Assembly: GCF_003076515.1 (NCBI RefSeq)
Contig: NZ_CP022390.1
Coordinates: 3,108,572-3,172,571, forward strand
Length of the DNA: 64,000 nucleotides
Origin: Alcaligenes aquatilis
GTDB taxonomy: Bacteria > Pseudomonadota > Gammaproteobacteria > Burkholderiales > Burkholderiaceae_B
Direction: 5' to 3'
The translations under genes were made by a program, and so were the position numbers. Within the stretch, counting starts at the first letter, position 1. Each line of letters starts with the position of its first letter. Shown piece after piece: positions 7,222 to 17,577 of this stretch. The notes beneath the pieces are model-generated. The model searched no databases, was not told the DNA's origin, and saw only the letters and a list, made by a program, of their open reading frames with translations.

Positions 7222-8937
7222 ATGCCAGATCATCACACTTCGGCGGCCCGCCAAGATCCTCGTTTCGATCCTGCGCGGCAGATTCATGCCCCCACGGGGA
7301 CACAGCTTAGTTGCAAAAACTGGGTGGCGGAAGCCGCATACCGCATGATTCAGAACAATCTGGATCCAGCCGTGGCCGAGAATCCGCAACATCTGGTGGT
7401 ATACGGCGGCATTGGGCGTGCAGCCCGGAACTGGGAGTGCTACGACCAGATTCTGGCCAGCTTGCGCGAACTGGAGGATGACCAGACCTTGCTGATTCAG
7501 TCCGGCAAGCCGGTGGGCGTATTTCGTACGCATAGCGATGCACCGCGTGTGTTGCTGGCCAACTCGAATCTGGTGCCCAAATGGGCCACGTGGGAAAAGT
7601 TTCACGCGCTGGATCAGGCCGGTTTGTTCATGTACGGACAGATGACGGCAGGTAGCTGGATCTACATTGGCAGCCAGGGCATTGTGCAAGGCACCTACGA
7701 GACGTTTGCCGAGGCAGGCCGTCAGCATTTTGGTGGTTCGCTGGCCGGGCGCTGGATTCTGACCGCTGGCCTGGGAGGCATGGGCGGTGCGCAGCCCTTG
7801 GCCGCGACCTTTGCTGGAGCGGTATCGCTGACGATTGAATGCAAGCAAAGCCGTATCGACTTCCGTTTGCAGACTCGTTATTTGGATAAGCAGGCGCGGG
7901 ATCTGGACCATGCGCTGGAGCTGATTGCTCAGCACACGGCCGCCAAGGAGGCCGTGTCGATTGGCTTACTGGGCAATGCGGCTGACGTGCTGCCTGAGCT
8001 GGTGCGACGCGCCCAAGCCGGTGGTTTGAAACCTGATCTGGTCACAGACCAGACCTCCGCCCACGATTTGCTCAATGGCTATTTGCCTTCGGGTTGGACG
8101 GTGGAGCAGTGGCAGGCGGCGCAGCAAGATCCCGCTCAACATGCTCGTATTCAGCAAGCGGCTGCCAAGTCTTGCGTGGTCCATGTGCAGGCCATGCTGG
8201 ATTTCCAGCAAATGGGTATTCCGGTTGTGGACTACGGCAATAACATTCGCCAAGTCGCGTTTGATGAAGGCGTGGCCAATGCCTTTGACTTTCCCGGTTT
8301 TGTGCCCGCCTATATTCGCCCCTTGTTTTGTGAGGGCAAAGGCCCATTCCGCTGGGTGGCCTTGTCGGGCGACCCGGAAGACATCTACAAAACCGATCAA
8401 AAAATCAAAGAGCTGTTTCCGGACAATCAGCACGTGCATCGCTGGCTGGACATGGCGCAGGAACGCATTGCTTTCCAGGGCCTGCCTGCACGAATTTGCT
8501 GGCTGGGGCTGGGCGAGCGTCATCGCGCCGGTCTGGCCTTTAATGAAATGGTGCGTAACGGTGAGTTGAAAGCGCCAATTGTGATTGGTCGTGACCACCT
8601 CGATACCGGCTCGGTGGCTAGCCCCAATCGCGAAACTGAAAGCATGCGTGATGGCACGGATGCCGTGTCGGACTGGCCTTTGCTCAATGCCTTGTTGAAT
8701 ACCGCAGGCGGGGCGAGTTGGGTTTCGCTGCACCACGGGGGCGGGGTGGGTATGGGCTACAGCCAGCACGCGGGTATGGTAATTGTGGCCGACGGTAGCG
8801 AGCAGGCGGCGGCCCGTCTGGAGCGGGTCTTGATTAACGATTGCGCCAGTGGTGTGATGCGTCATGCGGATGCAGGCTACGAGCTGGCGATTCAAACGGC
8901 CAAGAGTTTCGGGCTGACATTGCCCATGATCAAGTAA
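7222..8937 (+). CDS. hutU: Urocanate hydratase
   Basis: Catalyses the second step of histidine degradation, urocanate to imidazolonepropionate, with a tightly bound NAD+. The 571-residue product covers the whole family length: [16 protein letters not shown] near the N-terminus, [18 protein letters not shown] for NAD binding, and [19 protein letters not shown] near the C-terminus. I chose the ATG at 7222 ([10 protein letters not shown]), with GGAGG 6-10 nt upstream; in-frame starts further up lie in the operator region. hutH follows 18 bp later. Confidence 0.95.
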   Translation: MPDHHTSAARQDPRFDPARQIHAPTGTQLSCKNWVAEAAYRMIQNNLDPAVAENPQHLVVYGGIGRAARNWECYDQILASLRELEDDQTLLIQSGKPVGVFRTHSDAPRVLLANSNLVPKWATWEKFHALDQAGLFMYGQMTAGSWIYIGSQGIVQGTYETFAEAGRQHFGGSLAGRWILTAGLGGMGGAQPLAATFAGAVSLTIECKQSRIDFRLQTRYLDKQARDLDHALELIAQHTAAKEAVSIGLLGNAADVLPELVRRAQAGGLKPDLVTDQTSAHDLLNGYLPSGWTVEQWQAAQQDPAQHARIQQAAAKSCVVHVQAMLDFQQMGIPVVDYGNNIRQVAFDEGVANAFDFPGFVPAYIRPLFCEGKGPFRWVALSGDPEDIYKTDQKIKELFPDNQHVHRWLDMAQERIAFQGLPARICWLGLGERHRAGLAFNEMVRNGELKAPIVIGRDHLDTGSVASPNRETESMRDGTDAVSDWPLLNALLNTAGGASWVSLHHGGGVGMGYSQHAGMVIVADGSEQAAARLERVLINDCASGVMRHADAGYELAIQTAKSFGLTLPMIK

Positions 8938-8955
8938 GAACAACAGGACAGATAA

Positions 8956-10491
8956 ATGAGCAAGCGTATCGAACTTTCGCCCGGCGCACTGACCTTGGCA
9001 CAACTGCGCCAAATCTGGCAGGAACCGACTGTTCTGACTCTGCCGCCAGAGGCGATCGGGGCCATGGATGCGTCCTCGGCCATTGTGGCCAAGATTATCC
9101 GTGAAGGTAATCCCGCCTATGGCATCAATACCGGTTTTGGCAAATTGGCCCAGCAACGCATTCCCGACCACGATCTGGAGCAGTTGCAAAAAAACCTGAT
9201 TTTGTCGCACTCCGTGGGAGTGGGTGAGCCGGTGTCCGATGCGGTTGCGCGCTTGATCATGGCTATGAAAATCGCCAGTCTGGCACGGGGATTTTCGGGT
9301 ATTCGCTCGCATGTGGTCACGACCTTGCTGGATATTCTGAATGCGGGCGTGGTGCCGTTCATTCCGTCCAAAGGTTCTGTAGGCGCATCGGGTGATTTGG
9401 CACCCTTGTCGCACATGACCTTGACGCTGATCGGGGAAGGGCAAGCCAAGTGGCAGGGTGAATGGATGCCGGCCCAGCAGGCTTTGGCCAAGGCGGGTAT
9501 CACACCGATTGTGTTGGCCGCCAAGGAAGGGCTGGCGCTGATCAATGGCACGCAAGTGTCTACGGCCCTGGCGCTGAACGGCCTGTTCCGCGCCCAGACC
9601 TTGTTCCGCAATGCGATTCTGGCCGGTGCCTTAAGCGTGGACGCCGCCAAAGGCAGTGATGCGCCTTTTGATGCGCGTATCCATGGGGTGCGTGGGCAGC
9701 CAGGACAGATTTACGCGGCCCGCCTGTATCGGGAGTTACTGGCCGGCAGCCAGATTCGTCAGTCGCACCGGGACAATGACAACAAGGTGCAGGACCCCTA
9801 CAGCTTGCGTTGCCAGCCCCAGGTCATGGGCGCGATTCAGGATCTGATCACGCAAAACGAACGTACCTTGCTGACCGAAGCCAATGCCGTCACGGATAAC
9901 CCACTGGTGTTCCCCGGTAAGGATGGCGAGCCGGATCAGGTGCTTTCAGGCGGCAACTTCCATGCCGAGCCGGTCGCGTTTGCCGCCGATGGTTTGGCTC
10001 TGGCCATTGCTGAAATGGGGGCCTTGGCAGAGCGTCGAGTCGCCTTGCTGATTGATGCCAGCATCTCCGGACTGCCTCCGTTCCTGGTGCCGTCCGCAGG
10101 CCTGAATTCGGGCTTCATGATTGCCCATGTGACGGCGGCGGCTTTGGCCTCGGAAAACAAGTCGCTGGCCCATCCCGCCAGTGTGGATAGCTTGCCGACT
10201 TCGGCGAATCAGGAAGATCACGTCAGCATGGCAACCTTTGCGGCGCGCAGGCTGGAAGACATGGCACAGAACACGGCTGCGATTGTGGCAATTGAATTGT
10301 TGTGTGCGGCACAGGGCATTGATTTTCATGCGCCTTTGCTGACTTCGGCGCGTTTGAAGAAGGTGCAGGATGCGATTCGTCAGGCCGTTCCTTTCTACGA
10401 TCAGGACCGTTATCTGGCTCCCGATATCGAGGCCCTGAAAGCCTTGGTGCTGGACGAAAGCTTGGCAGCGACGGCGGCGGATCTGTTTTAG
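8956..10491 (+). CDS. hutH: Histidine ammonia-lyase
   Basis: Removes ammonia from histidine to give trans-urocanate, the first step of the pathway and the source of the HutC inducer. The 511-residue product carries the A144-S145-G146 triad within [15 protein letters not shown], which cyclises to the MIO electrophile, and the family tyrosine region [11 protein letters not shown] near residue 55. It is co-transcribed with hutU (18-bp gap) and followed by a terminator hairpin at 10536-10569. Confidence 0.96.
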   Translation: MSKRIELSPGALTLAQLRQIWQEPTVLTLPPEAIGAMDASSAIVAKIIREGNPAYGINTGFGKLAQQRIPDHDLEQLQKNLILSHSVGVGEPVSDAVARLIMAMKIASLARGFSGIRSHVVTTLLDILNAGVVPFIPSKGSVGASGDLAPLSHMTLTLIGEGQAKWQGEWMPAQQALAKAGITPIVLAAKEGLALINGTQVSTALALNGLFRAQTLFRNAILAGALSVDAAKGSDAPFDARIHGVRGQPGQIYAARLYRELLAGSQIRQSHRDNDNKVQDPYSLRCQPQVMGAIQDLITQNERTLLTEANAVTDNPLVFPGKDGEPDQVLSGGNFHAEPVAFAADGLALAIAEMGALAERRVALLIDASISGLPPFLVPSAGLNSGFMIAHVTAAALASENKSLAHPASVDSLPTSANQEDHVSMATFAARRLEDMAQNTAAIVAIELLCAAQGIDFHAPLLTSARLKKVQDAIRQAVPFYDQDRYLAPDIEALKALVLDESLAATAADLF

Positions 10492-10535
10492 TTTTCATGA
10501 AGTACTGCTGATTGTTTTTGTCTCCACGAACTTGT

Positions 10536-10569
10536 CCCTGGCCTGGATCACCAAGCCGGGGATTTTTTT
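10536..10569 (+). terminator. Terminator of hutUH
   Basis: CCCTGGC (10536-10542) pairs with GCCGGGG (10555-10561), with one G-U pair, and is followed by A and seven T. It lies 45 bp after the hutH stop. Confidence 0.7.
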
Positions 10570-10579
10570 GTCGCCGGGC

Positions 10580-10641
10580 CGCCCCAAGACAAAAAGCTCC
10601 CCCTCGGGGGCAGCAAGCCGAAGGCGTAGCGTGGGGGGGGG
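10580..10641. repeat. REP-like GC-rich palindromic repeat
   Basis: AGCTCCCCCTCGGGGGCAGC, then AAGCCGAAGGCGTAGCGTGG and a G-tract, form nested dyads. I recall near-identical intergenic repeats scattered through Bordetella, Achromobacter and related genomes. No second copy was seen in this window. It lies just downstream of the hutH terminator and before the toxin-antitoxin insert. Confidence 0.5.
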
Positions 10642-10799
10642 CTTCACGACGACTCCAGCATTGCATTTCGCTGGACTACACCCTGCCGGCACAAGTCCAC
10701 GCTGAATGCTACGGCTGCTGCTGCGTCCCATACGTAGGCAGGCACGGTATCCGCTATTGAGCGATGACCTGTATTGCCAACTGAGGTGTGCCAATCAAG

Positions 10800-10958
10800 A
10801 TGGATATAAAGCTCACAAGTCACATGGCTGTGGCGATGGGTATGCGCTATGTTCATAACGAGGCGTGGAATGTGGCTGAGCGGGTGGTGAATCGGTTGTT
10901 CCACGGCGAGAGATTGATAAGTGTATCCGATACGGGTATAGTTTGGGGGTCGATATGA
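10800..10958 (+). CDS. Possible 52-residue ORF overlapping toxin start
   Basis: The ORF runs from ATG at 10800 to TGA at 10956-10958 and overlaps the toxin ATG as ATGA. It starts MDIKLTSHMAVAMGMRYVHN and ends IVWGSI. The ribosome site is weak. Its last third covers the predicted toxin promoter, so it may be non-coding or a remnant. The ATGA junction is typical of translational coupling, which is why it is listed. It matches no family I know. Confidence 0.25.
   Translation: MDIKLTSHMAVAMGMRYVHNEAWNVAERVVNRLFHGERLISVSDTGIVWGSI
10914..10942 (+). promoter_or_regulatory. Toxin-antitoxin promoter and operator
   Basis: TTGATA (10914-10919) and TATAGT (10937-10942) are separated by 17 bp. The perfect palindrome GTATC-C-GATAC (10923-10933) sits in the spacer, where the antitoxin could repress. 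Transcription would begin about 6 nt before the toxin ATG at 10955, so the leader would be very short. Confidence 0.55.
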
Positions 10959-11410
10959 CGTGCGTTCTCAAGCGCAAAGACTTTGCACGATGGCAGGCGG
11001 CCGAGAAGCTGCCCGATATTGCCTTGTGCAAGGCAGTTCAGGAGATGGAAAGCGGTTTGATCGATGTGGACTTGGGGGGCGCCTTATACAAGAAGCGGGT
11101 AGCTCGCCCTGGTGGTGGCAAAAGCGGCGGCTATCGCAGCTTGCTTTCGGCCAGAATAGGTAGCCGTTATGTGTTCTTGCATGGGTTCTCCAAGAGCGAC
11201 AAGGGGAACATCACGCAGGATGAGAAGAAAGCGCTGCAATTTGTCGGTAAGGTGTTCTTGGGTTTGTCCCCTGAAGCCTTGTTTAATGCATTGCAGGCTG
11301 ACGTGTTATTGGAGGTGCATTGTGAGCAAGATCATCGAATCGCTACGCGGCGACCTGACGGCGCTCCAGGAGGCAGGAGCGATTGGCAAGGTGACGATGC
11401 GCGAGTTTGA
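10955..11410 (+). CDS. RelE-type toxin of a type II TA system
   Basis: A 151-residue protein of the RelE branch that carries the LGGALYKKRVARPGGGKSGG core followed by YRSLLSARIG and the FSKSDKGNITQDEKKALQ segment (PF06296-like). Toxins of this group are predicted ribosome-dependent mRNA endonucleases. Relatives, as I remember them, end about ten residues after the LLEVHCEQ segment. Here the frame runs on about 30 residues and overlaps the antitoxin by 89 nt, so the tail may be an extension after a lost stop. The ATG at 10955 is preferred to the TTG at 10943. Confidence 0.8.
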   Translation: MTCVLKRKDFARWQAAEKLPDIALCKAVQEMESGLIDVDLGGALYKKRVARPGGGKSGGYRSLLSARIGSRYVFLHGFSKSDKGNITQDEKKALQFVGKVFLGLSPEALFNALQADVLLEVHCEQDHRIATRRPDGAPGGRSDWQGDDARV

Positions 11411-11624
11411 CGCGATTTGTCCGCCGCCAGTTCGGGAGTTCGATGCAGCCGACATCAAGCGGCTGCGAGAAGGCTTGAAGTTCAGCCAACCGGTATTTGC
11501 GCTTTATTTGCATACCACGGCATCGACCATACGCAAGTGGGAGCAAGGAGAAACCCATCCTACCGGCCCGGCGCTCAAGTTGCTGAACATCATTGCCGAC
11601 AAGGGCTTACAGGCCATTATCTGA
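11322..11624 (+). CDS. NadS-type HTH antitoxin
   Basis: A 100-residue XRE-fold protein. The GTG at 11322 has GGAGG 6 nt upstream. The DNA-binding part is FSQPVFALYLHTTASTIRKW followed by EQGETHPTGPALKLLNIIAD, as in HigA/NadS antitoxins encoded downstream of RelE-like toxins. It would neutralise the toxin and repress the operon, probably at the GTATCCGATAC palindrome. The pair lies between the convergent ends of hutH and hutF, which suggests insertion of a mobile gene pair at a neutral site. Confidence 0.85.
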   Translation: MSKIIESLRGDLTALQEAGAIGKVTMREFDAICPPPVREFDAADIKRLREGLKFSQPVFALYLHTTASTIRKWEQGETHPTGPALKLLNIIADKGLQAII

Positions 11625-11634
11625 TTTTTTGTAT

Positions 11635-13056
11635 CTAAGCCTTGTTCAGTAGACTACTCAGCGTTTCTTGATAGGCGGCAAAGGCCGCTTCTTCCTGCGG
11701 ATGATGGCCCTCTGTCACATAGGCCTTACCACTGACGAATACATCACGAATCGGGTTGGCGTGGGCGCGTTCGGAAAAGACCAGAGCTGACAGCCAATGT
11801 TGACTGTCCAGCCCCGCCAGACTGGAGTGTTCCAGATCAATCACCATTAAATCCGCCTGATGGCCGGGGCTGAGTTGCCCGCTGGCTCGTCCGGATGCTT
11901 GTGCGCCGCCGCGCGTGCAGGTCTCAAACACGTAGTCCGCCACAAAAGGCTGTTGGGGTGAAGTCAGCACATTGCGTTGCTGGCTGATTAATCGTTGACC
12001 ATATTCCAGCAAGCGTAGCTCGGCGCGCCAGTCCACGCAGATATGGCTGTCCGAGCCTATACCCATATGACCATGCTCGGCCAGAAAGGCGGCGGCGGGG
12101 AACAGGCCATCGCCCAGATTGGCTTCGGTGGTCAGGCACAAGCCGGCTACGGCACCGCTGCGGGCAATTTGCTTGCGCTCTTGCTCGTCGATATGAGTGG
12201 CGTGGACCAGACACCAGCGTTCGTCCACGTTGAAGTTGTCATACAGATAGGCCACCGGGCTGCAGCCTTTGACGTCCTGGCAGGCCAGCACTTCGGCCAT
12301 TTGCTCGGCAATGTGGATGTGAATCGGGTGGCGTGATGGCAGGCTGTGCAGGCCGTCGATCAGGGTATTGATGGAAGCAATATTGGTGGCGCGCAGGGAG
12401 TGGGGCGCAATACCGTAACGCCGGTCGGCATTCAACGGGTGGCTGGTGTGCAAGGACTCCAGCAGGTACAGCAACTGTGTGGGGCTATTCAAAAAGCGTT
12501 GTTGATCCTGGCGGGGAGCCTGACTGCCGAAATTGCTGTACTGATACAGCACGGGCAGCAGGGTAATGGCCAGTCCGCTGGCGCTGGCCGCTTCCATGAC
12601 GCCTTGGGCCAGCAGACTTATGGGCGCGTAATTCTGGCCGTCGCGCTGGTGGTGCAGGTAGTGGAATTCGCACACGCTGGTGTAGCCTGCTTTTAGCATC
12701 TGTATATAGAGCCAATGGGCAATGGCCTGCATGTGCTCGGGTTCCAGACGGGCGGCGAAGCGGTACATCAGGTCACGCCAGCTCCAGAAACTGTCCTGGC
12801 CTTGTCCCCGGAATTCAGTCAGCCCGCTCATGGCGCTTTGAAAAGCGTGTGAATGCAGATTGGGCATGCCCGGCAGTGCGGCGCCCAGTGCCTTATATAC
12901 GGAGCCTGCGGTGTCTATGTCTTGTTGGTTGGCTTCGGGGAGAACATGCGTCAGCGTACCGTCCCGGTCCCAGCGCAGCAGTACATTGGCTTGCCATTGG
13001 CTGTCCAGATAGGCCCAGGGGGCCCAGAGCGCATCATAGTGCCGCAGAATAGTCAT
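11635..13056 (-). CDS. hutF: Formimidoylglutamate deiminase
   Basis: An amidohydrolase of 473 residues that converts N-formimidoyl-L-glutamate to N-formylglutamate and ammonia. Metal-binding motif PNLHSHAFQ near residue 65, a further HIHIAEQ segment, and GIGSDSH towards the C-terminus. Its presence means histidine is broken down by the five-step route that ends with HutG deformylase; hutG is not in this window. The ATG overlaps the hutI stop as ATGA (13053-13056), so translation is coupled. Confidence 0.94.
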   Translation of the reverse strand: MTILRHYDALWAPWAYLDSQWQANVLLRWDRDGTLTHVLPEANQQDIDTAGSVYKALGAALPGMPNLHSHAFQSAMSGLTEFRGQGQDSFWSWRDLMYRFAARLEPEHMQAIAHWLYIQMLKAGYTSVCEFHYLHHQRDGQNYAPISLLAQGVMEAASASGLAITLLPVLYQYSNFGSQAPRQDQQRFLNSPTQLLYLLESLHTSHPLNADRRYGIAPHSLRATNIASINTLIDGLHSLPSRHPIHIHIAEQMAEVLACQDVKGCSPVAYLYDNFNVDERWCLVHATHIDEQERKQIARSGAVAGLCLTTEANLGDGLFPAAAFLAEHGHMGIGSDSHICVDWRAELRLLEYGQRLISQQRNVLTSPQQPFVADYVFETCTRGGAQASGRASGQLSPGHQADLMVIDLEHSSLAGLDSQHWLSALVFSERAHANPIRDVFVSGKAYVTEGHHPQEEAAFAAYQETLSSLLNKA

Positions 13057-14282
13057 GGTGATTCCTTACGCAGGTCACGGCTGATGATTCCTTGGTACAC
13101 GACCAGGGCACAGCGTGGCAGGCCCATCCAGTAGACCAGCTCGGGCAGGGAGTCTATATCCCAGGCAACAAAGTCGGCGCGGGCCCCGATACTCAATTCA
13201 CCGCTGATATTCGGGGCACCCAGGGCTTTGGCAGCATGGCGGGTGACACCTGCCAGGGCCTCAGGGACTGTCAGCTTGAAAAGCGTGCTGCCCATGTTCA
13301 GCATCAATAATAGGGAAGCACAGGGGGAGGTACCGGGGTTGCTGTCGGTGGACAGGGCCATGGGCACGCCGTGTTTACGTAGCAATCCGATAGGGGGCAA
13401 CTGAGTTTCACGCAGGAAGTAGTAGGCACCGGGCAGGAGTACGGCCACGGTTCCTGCTTGTTTCATGGCGATGACACCGGCCTCATCCAGATATTCCAGA
13501 TGATCGGTAGACAGGGCGTGGTAGCGTGCTGCCATTTCTGTACCGCCCAGGTTGGAGAGCTGTTCGGCGTGCATTTTGACGGGCAGGCCCAGGTCTTGGG
13601 CTGCTTTCAGGACGCGCTCGGACTGCTTCAAATCAAAGGCAATGCGCTCGCAAAAGACGTCAACCGCATCGATCAGTCCTTCTTGTGCCAGCGTGGGCAG
13701 CATGTGATCGCACACCAGATCCAGATAGGCATCGGTTTGCCCGGCAAATTCAGGGGGCAGGGCATGGGCCCCTAAAAAGGTGGTACGTACGGTTACCGGA
13801 CGCAACTCACCCAGACGACGGGCCACACGCAGCATCTTGCGCTCGCTCTCCAGATTCAGGCCGTAGCCGGATTTGATTTCGATCGCGGTGACGCCTTCGT
13901 CCAGCAAAGCATCCAGACGACGCAGGGCCTGGGCCAGCAGTTCGTCCTCGCTCAAGGAGCGGGTGGCGTTAACGGAGGACACAATGCCCCCGCCCTGACG
14001 GGCGATGTCTTCATAGGAGGCCCCTGCCAGCCGCAAGGCAAATTCCTGGGCGCGGTTATCGCCGTAAACCAGATGAGTGTGGCAATCGATCAGGCCTGGA
14101 GTGACCCAGCGGTTTCCCAGCCTGTGTTCTTCTGTGGCTTGCTGCCACTGTGCGGGCAGAGCATGGCGCGGGCCCATCCAGGCGATACGGCCTGCCTGTT
14201 CGACCAGGCAGGCATCTTCAATGACTTGCTCGGGGTCGGCGTTGGGGGCCAAGCGTAAATCAGTCCAAAGTGTGTAGCGCAT
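13053..14282 (-). CDS. hutI: Imidazolonepropionase
   Basis: Hydrolyses imidazolone-5-propionate to formimidoylglutamate, the third step of histidine degradation. The 409-residue product has the metal motif [13 protein letters not shown], the substrate region [14 protein letters not shown], and the C-terminal [10 protein letters not shown] metal ligand region. I chose the ATG at 14282 ([13 protein letters not shown]); the longer frame would run into hutD. hutD ends 4 bp upstream and hutF overlaps by 4 bp. Confidence 0.95.
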   Translation of the reverse strand: MRYTLWTDLRLAPNADPEQVIEDACLVEQAGRIAWMGPRHALPAQWQQATEEHRLGNRWVTPGLIDCHTHLVYGDNRAQEFALRLAGASYEDIARQGGGIVSSVNATRSLSEDELLAQALRRLDALLDEGVTAIEIKSGYGLNLESERKMLRVARRLGELRPVTVRTTFLGAHALPPEFAGQTDAYLDLVCDHMLPTLAQEGLIDAVDVFCERIAFDLKQSERVLKAAQDLGLPVKMHAEQLSNLGGTEMAARYHALSTDHLEYLDEAGVIAMKQAGTVAVLLPGAYYFLRETQLPPIGLLRKHGVPMALSTDSNPGTSPCASLLLMLNMGSTLFKLTVPEALAGVTRHAAKALGAPNISGELSIGARADFVAWDIDSLPELVYWMGLPRCALVVYQGIISRDLRKESP

Positions 14283-14286
14283 GGTT

Positions 14287-14892
14287 TCATTCCGTGGGAG
14301 CGATATAGGCGTAGACCAGTGGAGCATCAGCGTGCTCGGCCTGCAGTTGCAGCGACAAGGGGGCGGATGTGCTGCCTGTCAGGGCCTGCCCGGTGTTCAA
14401 GGTCCAGCGATGTATGTCGGACTGGAGCTGGTAGCCGCCTTGCGGTGCATACAGAAAGTGCGTGCCTGCGGCCAAGGTCATGGGAGCATTCCGTCCTTGC
14501 CAGGCTTGCAGGCTGCCCTGGGCTCGGCCCCGGCGCAGCATCAGATTCAAGTCCTGCGTGGGTCCGAGCGGTAACACGCAGGCCACCCGGTCCTCGCCCG
14601 CGAAGGCGTAGGGCTGGAAAGGGTGCAGCACATGAATGTGGTCATGGTGGGTTAGCTGCATGTTGTCGCCTTTGATCAACATGATGTGTCGATCTATGCC
14701 GGGAAAGCGTGAAAAATCGCCGGAAGTGTGGACTTGGGCCAGGCTGATGCGCCAGTCAAAGTGCTCATAATCGGAATGCTTTGGGGAGCACCGTATTTCG
14801 TGCGTGGTGCCACCACCGTTTTTCCAGGGCTGCGCGGGCAGGCTGCTGATGTTTAGCAGGTCAAGCAAAGTGGCAGGGTGAGGGTCGCTCAT
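14287..14892 (-). CDS. hutD: HutD family protein
   Basis: A 201-residue bicupin-like protein with the HutD opening, [18 protein letters not shown], and a conserved [10 protein letters not shown] segment. HutD is encoded in many hut clusters. In Pseudomonas it has been proposed to cap hut expression by binding pathway intermediates, but it is not an enzyme of the pathway. Here it is the first gene of hutD-hutI-hutF, behind a candidate HutC operator. Confidence 0.92.
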   Translation of the reverse strand: MSDPHPATLLDLLNISSLPAQPWKNGGGTTHEIRCSPKHSDYEHFDWRISLAQVHTSGDFSRFPGIDRHIMLIKGDNMQLTHHDHIHVLHPFQPYAFAGEDRVACVLPLGPTQDLNLMLRRGRAQGSLQAWQGRNAPMTLAAGTHFLYAPQGGYQLQSDIHRWTLNTGQALTGSTSAPLSLQLQAEHADAPLVYAYIAPTE

Positions 14893-14919
14893 GGTGGCAT
14901 GGCTCCGAGCAGATTTTTA

Positions 14920-14952
14920 ATTGTATATACAATAGCTGAGTATAGACAAAGT
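14920..14952 (-). promoter_or_regulatory. Candidate HutC operator upstream of hutDIF
   Basis: ATTGTATATACAAT (14920-14933) is a perfect 14-bp palindrome of the TGTATATACA type bound by HutC. It is followed by GTATAGACAAAG, matching the hutU-side site. It lies 28 bp before the hutD start. Confidence 0.7.
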
Positions 14953-15086
14953 GCGACGATTGCCTTGAAGGGGAGATCGATTTTTCAGGGTAAATCCCGA
15001 GCTGATACGGTTTGGCTACTTGCGCTGCAAGCCGCTTGGTGGCAAGGTATACGCTAATAAACCCGCGTCATAACTCATTCAAAGGT

Positions 15087-15116
15087 GCAGGATGCCTGGT
15101 TTGTCCGGCATCCTGC
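15087..15116. other. Perfect 10-bp hairpin in aminotransferase leader
   Basis: GCAGGATGCC (15087-15096) and GGCATCCTGC (15107-15116) pair around a 10-nt loop, about 70 bp before the aminotransferase ATG. No T-tract follows, and no plus-strand gene ends nearby. It may be a structured leader. Confidence 0.55.
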
Positions 15117-15187
15117 GTTCATTGTTGCAAGCTAGAAAGTTTGCATATGAAGTATTTAATCGTTCTTCTTCAGGACTTTTCCGAATC

Positions 15188-16384
15188 ATGGATACCCTCT
15201 CGCAGTCTTTTACCTTTTCCCAACGTGCCCAGAAACTGAGTGGCTCCGCAATTCGTGAAATTCTCAAGGTCACTGCGCGTCCCGAGATTATTTCCTTTGC
15301 GGGCGGTCTGCCCACTCCAGTTGGCTTTCCTGTCGAGGAAATGCAAAGCGCGTGCAACAAGGTACTGAGCGAGCAGGGTCGTGTGGCCTTGCAATACGCC
15401 ACCACGGAAGGCTATCTGCCCCTGCGCCAGTGGTTGGCAGAACAAATGAGCGCCGAAGGCTCCCCTGTACACGCCGACGAAATCCTGCTGGTGAACGGTT
15501 CGCAGCAAGCACTGGATATGCTGGGCAAGTTGTTCATCGACGAGGGCAGCAAGGTGTTGGTGGAATCGCCTACTTACCTGGGTGCCTTGCAGGCTCTGTC
15601 GGTGTACGACCCTTCTTTTGTGGCGATTCCTACCGATGGTCAGGGCATGATTCCCGAGTACGTGTCGGCTCCTGAAGCTATGGGTGCCCGTCTGCTGTAC
15701 GCACTGCCTAACTTCCAGAACCCGACCGGCCTGCGTTTGCCCTTGGAGCGTCGTCAGGATCTGGTGGAACGATGTGCTGCCGCACATATCCCAATCGTCG
15801 AGGACGATCCCTACGGCGAACTGCGTTACGCTGGCGAACGCCTGCCCAGCTTGCTGTCTTTGGGCCGCAAGGCAGGTGCCACTGTGATTCGTCTGGGCAC
15901 CTTCTCTAAAGTTCTGGCTCCCGGCCTACGCCTGGGTTACATCGTGGCTCCTGCCAAAATCATCGACAAGCTGGTGCAGATCAAACAGGCCACGGACTTG
16001 CATACCTCCACGTTGACGCAGATGGCGGTTTACGAAGCCGTACATAACGGGTTCCTGGAACAGCACCTGCCCAAAGTGCGCGATATTTACCAGAAACAGT
16101 GCGCCATCATGCTCGATGCGATGGACAAGAACTTCCCGGACACGGCCCAATGGACTCGTCCTGAAGGTGGCATGTTCATTTGGGTGACCTTGCCCGAGCA
16201 CGTGGATGCCACGGCCCTGTTGCAAAAAGCGATTGAAAATCTGGTGGCTTTTGTGCCTGGCGAGCCCTTCTACGCGGGCAAGGACGTCAAACGCAACACC
16301 TTGCGCCTGAGCTTTGCGACTGTGCCCGAGGAAAAAATTCGCGAAGGCATCGCCATCTTGGGTAAACTCATTAAAGAAGCCTGA
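15188..16384 (+). CDS. PLP-dependent aminotransferase, class I fold
   Basis: A 398-residue enzyme with the PLP lysine in TFSKVLAPGLRLGY, the EDDPYGELRY segment that holds the cofactor pyridine nitrogen, and the ALPNFQNPTGLRLP asparagine motif. It belongs to the KAT/AadAT-like group (2-aminoadipate or multi-substrate aromatic aminotransferases), without the GntR domain of MocR regulators. I chose the ATG at 15188 (MDTLSQSFTF), with AGGAC 11 nt upstream. The true amino donor is uncertain. A terminator follows. Confidence 0.88.
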   Translation: MDTLSQSFTFSQRAQKLSGSAIREILKVTARPEIISFAGGLPTPVGFPVEEMQSACNKVLSEQGRVALQYATTEGYLPLRQWLAEQMSAEGSPVHADEILLVNGSQQALDMLGKLFIDEGSKVLVESPTYLGALQALSVYDPSFVAIPTDGQGMIPEYVSAPEAMGARLLYALPNFQNPTGLRLPLERRQDLVERCAAAHIPIVEDDPYGELRYAGERLPSLLSLGRKAGATVIRLGTFSKVLAPGLRLGYIVAPAKIIDKLVQIKQATDLHTSTLTQMAVYEAVHNGFLEQHLPKVRDIYQKQCAIMLDAMDKNFPDTAQWTRPEGGMFIWVTLPEHVDATALLQKAIENLVAFVPGEPFYAGKDVKRNTLRLSFATVPEEKIREGIAILGKLIKEA

Positions 16385-16404
16385 TGGGTGTTTGGCAGGC
16401 AATG

Positions 16405-16431
16405 GACGCAGACTGATGGTCTGCGTCTTTT
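16405..16431 (+). terminator. Terminator of the aminotransferase gene
   Basis: GACGCAGAC (16405-16413) and GTCTGCGTC (16419-16427) pair around a 5-nt loop and are followed by TTTT. Confidence 0.8.
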
Positions 16432-16523
16432 CACGCGCTGGCTGGGCCAGCGTTGTGGTTTTCAAGGGTCGTCCATTTTGCTCTCTTTGCTCCTGGAGCA
16501 TGAGCAGGTTCCTGGAATCCACC

Positions 16524-16548
16524 GCATACCCTCAGCCAGAGGGTATGC
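16524..16548. other. 10-bp hairpin just upstream of ubiA
   Basis: GCATACCCTC (16524-16533) and GAGGGTATGC (16539-16548) pair perfectly around a 5-nt loop, only 13 bp before the first possible ubiA ATG. It is either a second terminator without a clear T-tract or a structured ubiA leader. Confidence 0.55.
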
Positions 16549-16594
16549 CTGTTTCTAGTCTATGGCTCAAGGCCTGGATTTAGGTTTTACCTCT

Positions 16595-17539
16595 ATGACA
16601 TCTCCATCCGCTTCGGAGTCTTCTCCGCGCCCAGATCTGTCCGATATGCGCCCCACCAATGACTGGGTGGCCCGCTATTTACCCGCCTCCTGGGGGCCTT
16701 ATGCGCGTTTGTGCCGGCTGGACCGGCCTGTGGGCACTTGGTTGACCCTCTTGCCCGCCCTGGCCGCTCTGGTGCAGGCGGCGGACGGTCTTCCTACCTT
16801 GTGGCGTGTGGTGATCTTTTCCCTGGGTGCCTTGTTGATGCGTGGCATTGGCTGCTGCTTTAACGATATGGCGGACCGCAACTTTGACCACCAGGTTGAA
16901 CGCACCCGTTTCCGGCCTTTGACCAGCGGGCAGCTCACCATGCGCAAGGCCGTGATCTTCGTGCTGGCGCAGATGGCTGTGTGTGCCTTGCTGCTTTTTG
17001 CCATCAATGAGTACAGCCGCTGGCTGGCGCTGGCCCTGTTTCCCATTGTGATGATCTACCCACTGTGCAAGCGCTTTACCTATTGGCCGCAAGTGGTTCT
17101 GGGGATCTGTTTTAACTGGGGCATGCTGATGGCCTGGTCCGACACGCAGAACATAGTGCCTTTGGGTGCCATCCTGATGTGGGTGGGCGCGATTTTGTGG
17201 CAGGTAGGCTATGACTCCATCTATGCCTATATCGACGTGGCTGACGATACCAAGCTGGGTCTGCACTCGACCGCCTTGCGTTTTCGTGAGGCCGGCAAGA
17301 CCTGGATCAGCGGTTTTTATGTAGCCGCCATGTTGTGCTGGCTGGTAGGTGGTTTGCTGTTGGACGAGCGGATTTTGTATTACGCCGTGATGGCGGTTAT
17401 TGGTGCCCATCTGCTGTGGCAGATGAAACATTTTGACGTGCGCTATCCCGAACGAGGCCTGCGCCTTTTCCGTGCCAACATCTGGGTTGGTGTTTTGCTG
17501 GTGGTGGCCGCGTTGGCGGGCACAATCAGTTTGGTTTGA
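16595..17539 (+). CDS. ubiA: 4-hydroxybenzoate polyprenyltransferase
   Basis: An integral-membrane prenyltransferase that attaches the polyprenyl tail to 4-hydroxybenzoate in ubiquinone synthesis. Both Mg-pyrophosphate motifs are present: NDMADRNFD and DVADDTKLG, the latter in the YDSIYAYIDVADD context of UbiA. Seven to nine hydrophobic helices follow the RPVGTWLTLLPALAAL segment. The start is uncertain: 16595 has TAGGT about 9 nt upstream, 16562 would add 11 residues, and 16646 would remove 17. Confidence 0.93.
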   Translation: MTSPSASESSPRPDLSDMRPTNDWVARYLPASWGPYARLCRLDRPVGTWLTLLPALAALVQAADGLPTLWRVVIFSLGALLMRGIGCCFNDMADRNFDHQVERTRFRPLTSGQLTMRKAVIFVLAQMAVCALLLFAINEYSRWLALALFPIVMIYPLCKRFTYWPQVVLGICFNWGMLMAWSDTQNIVPLGAILMWVGAILWQVGYDSIYAYIDVADDTKLGLHSTALRFREAGKTWISGFYVAAMLCWLVGGLLLDERILYYAVMAVIGAHLLWQMKHFDVRYPERGLRLFRANIWVGVLLVVAALAGTISLV

Positions 17540-17577
17540 TACGCAGCAATTTACATAAAGCTTTAAAGGTTCGAAGA

